32,428 nucleotides of DNA from Verrucomicrobiaceae bacterium (GTDB lineage Bacteria > Verrucomicrobiota > Verrucomicrobiia > Verrucomicrobiales > Akkermansiaceae): NCBI GenBank assembly GCA_027487435.1, contig JAIYDP010000232.1, positions 1-32,428 of the forward strand, in the 5' to 3' direction. A model generated the notes under the pieces. That model searched no databases, was not told the origin of the DNA, and saw only the letters and a program-made list of their open reading frames with translations. Below are positions 9,101 to 16,163 of this stretch, piece after piece; the first letter of the stretch is position 1; each line of letters begins with the position of its first letter. Position numbers and translations under genes: made by a program.

Positions 9101-11583
9101 TAGACCGTCGTCGTTTGAGTTCCGATGGCACGGCTGTGACTCTTGTTGCTGCAAATACGACGGGCGCAAGTGTGGAGTGGTCTCTAACAGAAACCCAGCA
9201 CGGCTGGTTTTATCTGGCGCATCCGCAATCAAGCAAACGCTTGCAGTTGTCATTCAATAACTCTACCTCTGTCTCAACCTACACCATGGCGGCAAATACG
9301 GTTACGACCGATGCCGTGCAATGGCGCTTCATCGTTCCTTCCCACGACCCGGTGTGGACAGGCTCGGGATCGAATTCTTGGACGAATTCACAATCATGGT
9401 CGCCAGCCAAACCCACTTCGCAAATTGACAAAGTGATCTTCAATGACTGGTCCACCAGCAATCTCTCTACCATCCTGGGCGATCATTTTCATATTCAGGG
9501 ACTTGTCGTTCAGAATCCTACGGGAAACGTATCCATCGGCGGCACGCACTCTCTCACGATCAGCAGTGGTGGTATCGATCTCTCTACGGCTACCCGCAAT
9601 CTAACTCTCACGGCACCGACGATACTGAGTTCCGCCCAAACATGGAACGTCGCCGCTGGGCGAACACTTTCGGTAAATGGTTCACTCAGTGGCGCATTTC
9701 CTCTTACCCTAGCTGGAACGGGAATCACTGCAATCGGCGCTGCCATAGATCCACTCATCCAGCTAAGTATTCCCGCGGCTACTACCTTGCGCACCACAAG
9801 TTCTTCCGTTTTGCCTCATGGGGTAGCGGCTAGTTCGCTGGCACTTTCAGGCACGTTGGATCTTCGAGGAACCCAGCAGACCTTGAATTTTGTTACAGGC
9901 AATGGAGTCATCGATAACTCATCGCCCACCGCCGCAACGCTGACCATTGGCCAAAATGACAGCATAGGCACCTTGAATGTTAGCCTGCAAAATACCGCGG
10001 GCGCTCTTACCTTGATCAAAACAGGTTCGGGAAATCTTACGCTTCCTCTCGCTAACGCCCACTCTGGAGGTTTTATCAATCATGGAACAGGCACCATCAT
10101 CCCTCAACACAACGAGGCGTTCGGTTCGGGGCCGATTGTAATGAATGGAGCTACTCTGATCAGCAGCGCTGCGAACTACACATTCGCCAACAACCTCACA
10201 CTTCATGGGGCTACCCTGCGCGTCGGAGGCGGAAACAACCGCACTCTAACGTGGACTGGTTCCATGATCGCCACAGGCAATACCTTAGTTGTTGCAGACA
10301 CTGGCACGGGTGGCATAACCATTAATGGCTCGATGAATGTAGCCAATGCCAACCTAACTGTTCAGAGTTCCAATTTCGTTACCAACAGCATCCATGGCAT
10401 CATTACAGGAACGGATGGCAATCTGAGCCTAACAGGAAGCAATGCGATTTTGGATTTGCACGGCGAAAACTCCTACGGCGGCACTACCACGATTGGCAGT
10501 GATACATTTCTTCGCATTGTCGGCAATGGCTGTTTGCCAAGCAATGGATCGGTCATCATCAACGGATCGTGGACCATCCGCAATACCAACAACTGGATTC
10601 ATAACGGATCGATTACAGGCGATATGACCAATGCCATCAATCTTAATACAGGCTCGAATGTTACTCTTGCTGGATATATTTCCGGCATACAGAACATCGC
10701 TGTCAATGATCCCACCACAAATGTCGCGCTCACCGGTGCGATTAGCGGTGCAACAAATGTGTCCATCCTCACCAACGTCGATGCCAATGGAAATGGAGCC
10801 ACGCTCCGACTCGGAGGCTCCCATACCTACACAGGCAGCACCTCCATTCAGCGTGGACGATTGGTGTTACTCGGATCTCATGCGCTGCCAGATACCTCTG
10901 CCGTCAGCATTGGAAATGCCACCTTGGATGCAGCCACCTTTACCGACAGCGCGGGAACACTCGATCCCACTACGACATCCGCCACCATTCAACTCGGCGC
11001 TGGCGCGGCACTCTCTTTTGCCAATAGCAGTGCCGTGAGCTGGAGCGGCGGCAGACTGAATGTCACGGGCTCTTTTGTTTCTGGTTCATCATTGCGATTT
11101 GGAACAAATGCCAGCGGTCTGACCTCCACACAGTTGGGATTGATCACCATCGTCGGAGTCCCTGGACCGTATCGTCTGACCTCGACGGGTTTCCTTCAAG
11201 CGACATCAGCCCCCGTCCCTCCTTACGATCTCTGGAAATCCGCCAATTCTACAGCGGGGGCGATTCATGAAGATCACGACAATGATGGAGTTGCCAACGG
11301 CATCGAGTATTTCCTTTCCGGCACAGGAAATAGCACCGGCTTCACCTCGCTACCTGGCGTGGATGCGTCGAGCATGAGCGTCACGTGGGTCAGGTCAGCA
11401 ACATATTCTGGAAGCTACAGCACTCACTTCGTCGTCGAAACCTCTGATTCGTTGAGTGGAACATGGACGGTTGCCACTCTCGGCACAGCGGCGGATCAAG
11501 TAGAACTCACCGGACAGCAAGTTCGTTACCGATTCCCCACTGGCACCAAACGTTTTGCTCGGCTGAAAATCATCACGCCTTAG
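6166..11583 (+). CDS. secreted GH128-like beta-1,3-glucanase with discoidin-like, ricin-like and PATR modules
   Basis: This 1805-residue protein has a signal peptide (MKTHHVFLARFLLWLMLIGS and on to about residue 30). Modules in order: an N-terminal beta domain (35-200); two F5/8C-like domains (about 207-337 and 350-480, both ending in REWxxxP); a ricin-type beta-trefoil (about 505-643, ending QRWQIV); a glycosyl hydrolase catalytic core of the GH128/Asl1 type (about 650-915); a second beta-trefoil-like domain (925-1057); PATR repeats (about 1063-1680); and a C-terminal module with DHDNDGVANGIEY (1703-1715) ending FARLKIITP. Putative catalytic residues are Glu723 (GFNEPD, acid/base) and Glu833 (VWLTEFSF, nucleophile), in the spacing and motifs expected of GH128. 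Known GH128 members cleave beta-1,3-glucan; the substrate here is inferred. The gene stands alone, convergent with the amidase gene 28 bp away. No Shine-Dalgarno sequence is evident. Confidence 0.88.
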   Translation: MKTHHVFLARFLLWLMLIGSIALPFQQVGAQVIQAGDVTTILGPSFFVDDASDGGGDTDINQPSVPSFTRLFSGLLTANQGPTRVILTGFGFAAHTSSTANDAESIAVTFTYLGADEAVGGGDDILIGTATGDLTFTVGGEYSFRFASPLTADLPITGRRFRIQIAPSNATNNGSLKLKTAALTSEPSVTGAKLSVAGMTTPMIRPGRVNLAKFQTPLVSSTNGQRHAGYLTDGVTGNDNRWESTTAQWSNAVIDFPYPVEVGSSHVFAGIDDTLPIANYSIQYFNGTIWVTVPGASTSSNANVENQFIFESTVTASRFRLIAQEAPLRIREWALYPPNGPSGFPLGTDLNLNVAYQRGVVATSHTAGNFPLEAVDGRTHIGSFWRTTASGVNTLTVDLQVNTKIGSAHLYSGSPGVSPLPAFVLQSWNGTAWQDIPGTSVTGNTSADRVISFTPVTTSQVRLRFTNPGTTTIREWQIFPANTGNVGYPLGTSTIASGAVANYDTYHDAFYQIRNPTSNRFISVANGADPSLSSSGLTTAQGQYQVLLNLADGSYRLRNRSTGKCLSGAQLSKEPGLALQDETYLALPHQDWILSPTGTDTFEFINQWSGLAIDTQGGSTAASTPLIQNTASRSATQRWQIVYSEKYPKKGIGGTNFAYPTESKWVYRWGPVPMDPIPFDSSFYPMQWGSFAWNFISHNTAFWQYYPEWRSRADGNHLMGFNEPDRFDQAGQSLDPANPSNLAAFDANRTIAESVRLWPRLLALDQPLVSPVPASDTSNWFPDFYSQADNLGYRVDYTAIHLYPGPSSGSSNGLINSLQNAYNNFDRPVWLTEFSFVDWGKNQSWSEEDNYQALAEFLWRAEGLPWLRKYALFVFTENDEWPQPANSWQSITPAPRSNTYDRNGNLTAFGKLYAGWDNDNTVRTEKTYFLHHRESHKRLANLTTQASPVGRTIRTEGLLVNWTLVSTGVANRFYVVSSLDRRRLSSDGTAVTLVAANTTGASVEWSLTETQHGWFYLAHPQSSKRLQLSFNNSTSVSTYTMAANTVTTDAVQWRFIVPSHDPVWTGSGSNSWTNSQSWSPAKPTSQIDKVIFNDWSTSNLSTILGDHFHIQGLVVQNPTGNVSIGGTHSLTISSGGIDLSTATRNLTLTAPTILSSAQTWNVAAGRTLSVNGSLSGAFPLTLAGTGITAIGAAIDPLIQLSIPAATTLRTTSSSVLPHGVAASSLALSGTLDLRGTQQTLNFVTGNGVIDNSSPTAATLTIGQNDSIGTLNVSLQNTAGALTLIKTGSGNLTLPLANAHSGGFINHGTGTIIPQHNEAFGSGPIVMNGATLISSAANYTFANNLTLHGATLRVGGGNNRTLTWTGSMIATGNTLVVADTGTGGITINGSMNVANANLTVQSSNFVTNSIHGIITGTDGNLSLTGSNAILDLHGENSYGGTTTIGSDTFLRIVGNGCLPSNGSVIINGSWTIRNTNNWIHNGSITGDMTNAINLNTGSNVTLAGYISGIQNIAVNDPTTNVALTGAISGATNVSILTNVDANGNGATLRLGGSHTYTGSTSIQRGRLVLLGSHALPDTSAVSIGNATLDAATFTDSAGTLDPTTTSATIQLGAGAALSFANSSAVSWSGGRLNVTGSFVSGSSLRFGTNASGLTSTQLGLITIVGVPGPYRLTSTGFLQATSAPVPPYDLWKSANSTAGAIHEDHDNDGVANGIEYFLSGTGNSTGFTSLPGVDASSMSVTWVRSATYSGSYSTHFVVETSDSLSGTWTVATLGTAADQVELTGQQVRYRFPTGTKRFARLKIITP

Positions 11584-11611
11584 TTCCGCCGCAAGCAAAA
11601 CAAGGGCATCA

Positions 11612-12946
11612 TCACTTGATCCCCCTGTCTCGTTGTTGGTAGTATTCCACCAGACCATCGACCACTGCTTTGCAGTATTCACGGTAAATCGATCGCCTAG
11701 CTTTTCCGGCGACTTCTTTGACCCCATCATAATCTCCCATCTGGATTCTTTCGTGGAATTCGTTAGAGTTCATCACGTAGGGCTCGAAGAAAATGACAGG
11801 GCAATCGTACAAACGATTCGCGATCAAATTGCGCGCCCACAAATAGGGATTACCATTCACGTTACGTGCTCGATTGCTATCGTTTTCGTAAGGATGAGCA
11901 GGCAGTTGCGTTTGCTGGACAAACACCTTCGCCATCACCGCGCCGAGCGCTGCTTCCTCATCGATGGTGCGCTGAAGAATTTTGCGCGTCATGTCGAGTC
12001 GTTGATCATCGAAATCTAATTCATCATCGGTGTAAGCGCCATTCAGCAAGATATGAAAATGGTTTTCTTCTACCAACTGCGGATTCGATGGATCGCCCCA
12101 GCCCACGGCATTGAAATGCAGGCACAACGTGACATCTGGTCGGATCTCGCGGTTCACCTTTTCGGCTCTCGCACGGATTTCCGAGGTTCGATAGAACAAC
12201 AACTCTGCCTGCTGGATCGACACAGCAGCTTCTCCTGCGTCATTGCTTTGCTGTAGTGTCTCAGGCCGATCTAACGTAACAGGCTCTGGTGTTTCACGCA
12301 CTAGCGACACCTTCGCCCCGAGAGCCTCCAGCTCGGGGCGCAATAAGTGCGCGACCTTGAGCGTCATATCCCCCTCGGTCACCGGCATGGCATCGCCGAT
12401 GCGAAACCAACGGCCTTCCATCTGTGCCCAAGGACCGCCAATGTGCCCTGCATCGATGGCGATGTGAACTCCGCGCAATGGCATTTCGCCAGGCTTCAAG
12501 TCGTCCATTTCTGACAAAGAACGCCAATTGCGCACGGCAGCTTTTTTTTCCGCCGAAGTTTTAGCGAACTCAAGACGGATGACCGCTTCTGGGTTTCCGG
12601 CGATTGTTTGAATCATCACGTGATCATGATGAATGACAAAGTACTTTTCCCACGCTCGGCTACAGGTGAAAATCGTCTCCAATGCCATGGCAAACTCGTC
12701 TCGCGTCATTGTGCCTTGATACGCTTGCAAGCACGACCAATCGGGAGCTCGCCCTAGAGGCGATAATCGATACGAAACTGTCGGAGCCTTATGTGCTACT
12801 TTCGGGCTTGGATTCAAAAGGGTATATAAAATCCAGCCGACAGCAAATGCCATAAACACTAACGCCGTCAATAGAGTGCGTGCAGGAAGGACTTTTTTGT
12901 AAAACAACACACAGCCAATATCGTTGCGGCTCGTCAATTCTGTCAA
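11612..12946 (-). CDS. membrane-anchored N-acetylmuramoyl-L-alanine amidase (Amidase_3-like)
   Basis: The protein has up to 444 residues. A transmembrane anchor lies at about 24-44 (LLTALVFMAFAVGWILYTLL) and an N-terminal periplasmic region at about 50-150. An Amidase_3-type zinc domain follows from about 158: the zinc ligands His168 (IDAGH), Glu191 (EGDMTLK) and His277 (LCLHFNA) and the catalytic Glu388 (FFEPY) are recognisable. The enzyme should cleave the amide bond between muramic acid and the stem peptide. The His168-to-His277 spacing is longer than in E. coli AmiC-type enzymes, implying insertions. No in-frame ATG precedes the anchor; the frame opens with TTG at 12946 two codons after a stop, and TTG or GTG codons further in are alternatives, so the start is uncertain. 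The gene is divergent from the SPFH gene across about 180 bp. Confidence 0.87.
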   Translation of the reverse strand: MTELTSRNDIGCVLFYKKVLPARTLLTALVFMAFAVGWILYTLLNPSPKVAHKAPTVSYRLSPLGRAPDWSCLQAYQGTMTRDEFAMALETIFTCSRAWEKYFVIHHDHVMIQTIAGNPEAVIRLEFAKTSAEKKAAVRNWRSLSEMDDLKPGEMPLRGVHIAIDAGHIGGPWAQMEGRWFRIGDAMPVTEGDMTLKVAHLLRPELEALGAKVSLVRETPEPVTLDRPETLQQSNDAGEAAVSIQQAELLFYRTSEIRARAEKVNREIRPDVTLCLHFNAVGWGDPSNPQLVEENHFHILLNGAYTDDELDFDDQRLDMTRKILQRTIDEEAALGAVMAKVFVQQTQLPAHPYENDSNRARNVNGNPYLWARNLIANRLYDCPVIFFEPYVMNSNEFHERIQMGDYDGVKEVAGKARRSIYREYCKAVVDGLVEYYQQRDRGIK

Positions 12947-13129
12947 ACTCTATCGTCATAAAACCGAATATTCGCCTTTAGTAACGGGAATAGCATTCTT
13001 GCGGGAATTCTTCTCGCAGCAACGCAAATCCCATCAAAAACCGAGAAGATCCGAGCGCTCGACAGCCCAACTTTTCTGCTTTCAAGCTTTCAGGCTTTTT
13101 GCTATTCTTCTACCGCAGCCACAATAGCC
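12947..13129. other. divergent promoter region, amidase / SPFH genes
   Basis: This 183-bp region lies between two divergent genes. It contains no convincing open frame. Near the SPFH start there are three closely spaced GCTTT units (about 13076-13100) followed by TATTCT (13103-13108), a possible -10 with a poor -35. Confidence 0.3.
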
Positions 13130-14185
13130 ATGGACATACTCGGATTTATCAAAGGAGAATTACTCGAAATCATCGAATTCAATGACGACTCGCGCGATAC
13201 CCTATCGTGGCGGTTTCCTGATGACGATCATGCCATCAAAAATGGCGCGCAACTCATCGTCCGCGAAAGCCAGGCGGCGCAGTTCGTTTACCTAGGCCAG
13301 TATGGAGATTGCTTTGATCCTGGAAAACACACTCTCGTTAGCGAAAATATTCCTGTCCTTACGACTCTCAAAGGTTGGAAATATGGATTTGAATCTCCCT
13401 TCAAAGCAGATGTTTATTTCATCACCACCCGTCTCTTTACTGGCAACAAGTGGGGCACAGCCAATCCGGTGATGATGCGCGATGCCGACTTCGGAGTCGT
13501 CCGCCTGCGTTCCTTCGGCACCTTTGATTTTAAGATCGTAGATCCCGCCGTCTTTCTCAGAGAAGTGGCTGGCACGGATCATCATTTCCGGCTGGATGAA
13601 TTTGCCGACACCATGCGCTCACGCATTGTCAGTGTGTTCAGCGAGGCGCTGGCATCATGCGGCGTTCCTGCTCTGGATGTAGCGACCCGATATTCGGAGC
13701 TTGGCGATGCACTGCTACCGCTCATCAACCCGCAAGTGATCGCCAAGTATGGCATCGAGATTACTAGCTTCATCGTGGAAAATGTTTCGGTTCCTGCGGA
13801 AGTCGAGGCCGCGATCGACAAGCGTTCCAGCATGTCCGCCGTCGCAAACCTTAACGACTATGTGAAATTCCAGATGGCCGAGGCCATGACCAAGGGTGGT
13901 GATAGTGGTGCTGCAGCAGCCGTGCCCGCACAGATGGCAATGGGCTTCGGTCTGGCGCAGGAAATGATGAAATCCATGCAATCCCCTCCCGCCCAGCCCG
14001 GTCAGTCAACTGCATCCGCACCGCCCATTTCTGAACTGATGTCACCTGCTCAGGCAGCACAGCTTCTTGGCGTTAGTGAGGCCGATGTCATCTCATCCCT
14101 GGATGCTGGCGAACTGAAAGGAAAGAAAATCGGCACAGCCTGGCGCATCACCAAGGCTGCCATCGATGCGTTCCTCGCGGAGTAA
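13130..14185 (+). CDS. SPFH-domain protein (YdjI-like) with C-terminal excisionase-type HTH
   Basis: This 351-residue protein has no signal peptide or transmembrane segment. Residues 1-245 match the SPFH/virion-core-like family typified by Bacillus subtilis YdjI (starts GFIKGELLEIIEF; GKHTLVSENIPVL; SFGTFDFKI; SFIVENVSVP). A low-complexity Ala/Pro/Gln/Met linker covers about 250-300. The last 48 residues (303-350, starting MSPAQAAQLLGVSEADV and containing KIGTAWRITKAAIDAFL) look like a MerR/excisionase-type helix-turn-helix (HTH_17). Bacillus YdjI is described as carrying a C-terminal zinc ribbon rather than an HTH. The stop is 9 bp before the next start, so the two genes are probably co-transcribed. 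A membrane-associated oligomeric scaffold in envelope stress is the family expectation. Whether the HTH binds DNA or acts as a protein-interaction helix bundle cannot be told from sequence. Confidence 0.85.
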   Translation: MDILGFIKGELLEIIEFNDDSRDTLSWRFPDDDHAIKNGAQLIVRESQAAQFVYLGQYGDCFDPGKHTLVSENIPVLTTLKGWKYGFESPFKADVYFITTRLFTGNKWGTANPVMMRDADFGVVRLRSFGTFDFKIVDPAVFLREVAGTDHHFRLDEFADTMRSRIVSVFSEALASCGVPALDVATRYSELGDALLPLINPQVIAKYGIEITSFIVENVSVPAEVEAAIDKRSSMSAVANLNDYVKFQMAEAMTKGGDSGAAAAVPAQMAMGFGLAQEMMKSMQSPPAQPGQSTASAPPISELMSPAQAAQLLGVSEADVISSLDAGELKGKKIGTAWRITKAAIDAFLAE

Positions 14186-14194
14186 TTTTTCATC

Positions 14195-15298
14195 ATGTCG
14201 GAAGTCGCAGCATTGAGAAAACACCCCTGCCCAGAATGTGGGGGTGATGCGGAATGGAACCCTGCAAAGCTGGCACTTGCCTGCCCGTATTGCGGTACGA
14301 TTTTGCCTTGGTCGGAGGGTCAGAATTCCATGTCAGCCGCAATCCTCGAGCATCCCCTCGAACAAGCATTGCTGCGCATTCCTCAATCCTCACGCGGACT
14401 TCACGAAGAGAAAAAATCTGTCAAATGCGAGAGTTGCTTCGCCATCAGCGTGTTTGATCCCACCCGCACCGCTCAGCGTTGTGACTTTTGCGGTTCCCCA
14501 GCCATCGTCCCCGTGGAGGCCCTGCCGGATCTCATTACGCCGGAAAGCCTACTCCCTGCAGTCATCGCCAACACACAGGTCCGCGATCAACTGCGCGAAT
14601 GGTACCGATCCCGCTGGTGGGCACCAAACAAACTCAAGCACGCCGCTCTCACCGATACCCTGCATGGCATTTATTTACCCTACTGGACCTTCGATGCGCA
14701 CGTCGATGCCGACTGGACCGCTGAATCGGGTTATCATTATTACGAAACGGAAAGCTATCGGGATGCTAACGGAAACACCCAAACTCGCCAAGTCCAGCGC
14801 ACGCGTTGGGAATACAGTTCTGGCAGTCTGGCGCATTTTTTCGATGACGATGTCGTTCCTGCGAGCGTTGGCGTCCATGCCAATTTGCTCCGCAAGGTGG
14901 AGCCCTTTCCTACGACCACAGATCTGAAACCCTACGATCCCGCATTTGTCCGCGGCTGGACTGTGGAGCGTTATCAGATCGATCTCCGCCAAGCATCCCA
15001 GACCAGTCACGAGCAGATGGAAGACACCATCAGGATGTTCTGTCGCCGTGATGTACCGGGTGACACGCACCGCAATTTGCAAATCTCATCCCACTACCAA
15101 AACCGCACGTTCAAACATATCTTAGTTCCTGTATGGCTCGCGAGTTATACCTATGGCAGCAAGTCATTCCAAGTGGTTGTGAATGGCTACACCGGAAAGA
15201 TGGCCGGCGAACATCCTTTGAGCTGGGTGAAAATCACCTTGGCCGTCCTCGCGGTCATCATCGTGTTCTTCCTTGTGCTCGGTTTGAGTGGGCGTTAA
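14195..15298 (+). CDS. double zinc-ribbon membrane protein (YdjG-like)
   Basis: This 367-residue protein has two TFIIB-type zinc ribbons at the N-terminus: Cys12/15 with Cys30/33 (CPECGG, CPYCG) and Cys78/81 with Cys96/99 (CESC, CDFCG). A mixed alpha/beta region follows (about 110-335, including LPYWTFDAHVDADW, which recurs in this family). A single C-terminal transmembrane helix lies at about 344-363. It follows the SPFH gene by 9 bp. In B. subtilis the SPFH protein YdjI is encoded with YdjG, a zinc-ribbon membrane protein, in an operon that also contains the PspA-family gene ydjF. The same pairing here supports a shared role in membrane-stress scaffolding. Some databases label such proteins primosomal protein N'-like because of the ribbon; that label is not supported here. 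No PspA gene is in the window. Confidence 0.8.
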   Translation: MSEVAALRKHPCPECGGDAEWNPAKLALACPYCGTILPWSEGQNSMSAAILEHPLEQALLRIPQSSRGLHEEKKSVKCESCFAISVFDPTRTAQRCDFCGSPAIVPVEALPDLITPESLLPAVIANTQVRDQLREWYRSRWWAPNKLKHAALTDTLHGIYLPYWTFDAHVDADWTAESGYHYYETESYRDANGNTQTRQVQRTRWEYSSGSLAHFFDDDVVPASVGVHANLLRKVEPFPTTTDLKPYDPAFVRGWTVERYQIDLRQASQTSHEQMEDTIRMFCRRDVPGDTHRNLQISSHYQNRTFKHILVPVWLASYTYGSKSFQVVVNGYTGKMAGEHPLSWVKITLAVLAVIIVFFLVLGLSGR

Positions 15299-15371
15299 TC
15301 GGCAAAAGGTGCTGATCTAAGGTCTAAAATTTCCTTTGTCACGTTTGTCTTTCAACGCATCATGCAATGTG

Positions 15372-15382
15372 GTAGTTACTAC
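15372..15382. promoter_or_regulatory. short palindrome 10 bp upstream of the sigma factor start
   Basis: GTAGT-T-ACTAC is a perfect odd palindrome ending 10 bp before the ATG at 15393, in the 94-bp gap after the zinc-ribbon gene. It could be an operator or a leader hairpin that would affect initiation. It is short enough to occur by chance. Confidence 0.2.
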
Positions 15383-15392
15383 GTAAGAAACG

Positions 15393-16121
15393 ATGAACAC
15401 CGAACCAAGGCACCTACCTCACAAGGCTCCATTTTATACGACGCAGTGGACGAGGGTCTGCCGAGCCAAAGCTGACTCTGACGATGGGCGTAAGGCGTTG
15501 GCGGATTTGTGCGATGCGTATTATGAACCTGTGTTGGCTTATCTTCGAAGTGTATCGCGCGATGCCGATGCCGCACGAGAGATGGGCCATGCGTTCTTTG
15601 CAGAAATGCTCGGTGGTGGAACCATCGTCACCGTGGATCGTCAGCGTGGGCGCTTTCGTTCCTACCTATTGGGTGCCGTTAAGCACTTTGCCTCTCGGCA
15701 GCGTGAGTCGGCGCAACGCATGAAGCGTGGTGGCGGCGCGGCGATGGTGCCGATGGATGATCCTGAAGTGGCCCAGGTAGCGGATACGCGAAACTTATCG
15801 CCGGATGAGGCCTTTGATCGACAGTGGGCGATAACAGTGCTCGCTCGGGGTATGGAATTATTGCGAGCTGAATGTTTTGCTGAGGGGCGTGAGTTATTTT
15901 TTTCACGCGTCAAACCACTGTTGAGTGGCAATGTTGATTTTGGCCAAATTGCGAGGATCGCTGCCGAAGAAGGCATGACGCCAGATGCGTTTCGCATGGC
16001 AGTGCATCGATTAAAAAAACGTCTTCGGCAATGCGTGAAAACGGAGGTTTCTCGTACGTTAGATGATGCCGGTAGTGTCCAAGACGAAATGCAGGCCTTG
16101 TTCGCAGCACTGGGAAGTTAA
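15393..16121 (+). CDS. ECF-type RNA polymerase sigma factor, kinase-linked
   Basis: This 242-residue protein resembles the Planctomycetes/Verrucomicrobia sigma family recognisable by an FFARLL motif followed by GRFRSFLL and a KRGGG segment. Here these read FFAEML (68-73), GRFRSYLLGAVKHF (86-99) and MKRGGG (110-115). Region 2 spans about 30-100. Region 4 spans about 140-220, with the HTH at FGQIARIAAEEGMTPDAF (183-200) and a basic recognition helix (MAVHRLKKRLRQC). The acidic DAED motif expected just before the FF pair is replaced by Ala60-Ala61-Arg62-Glu63 when aligned on FF. It lies 42 bp upstream of a Ser/Thr kinase gene on the same strand, very probably in one operon. No anti-sigma gene is nearby, so control by the kinase is the leading inference. 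Confidence 0.88.
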   Translation: MNTEPRHLPHKAPFYTTQWTRVCRAKADSDDGRKALADLCDAYYEPVLAYLRSVSRDADAAREMGHAFFAEMLGGGTIVTVDRQRGRFRSYLLGAVKHFASRQRESAQRMKRGGGAAMVPMDDPEVAQVADTRNLSPDEAFDRQWAITVLARGMELLRAECFAEGRELFFSRVKPLLSGNVDFGQIARIAAEEGMTPDAFRMAVHRLKKRLRQCVKTEVSRTLDDAGSVQDEMQALFAALGS

Positions 16122-16163
16122 TTTTTTTTGTTCGGTTTGTCCTTTGATGCATCAGGTAACATT

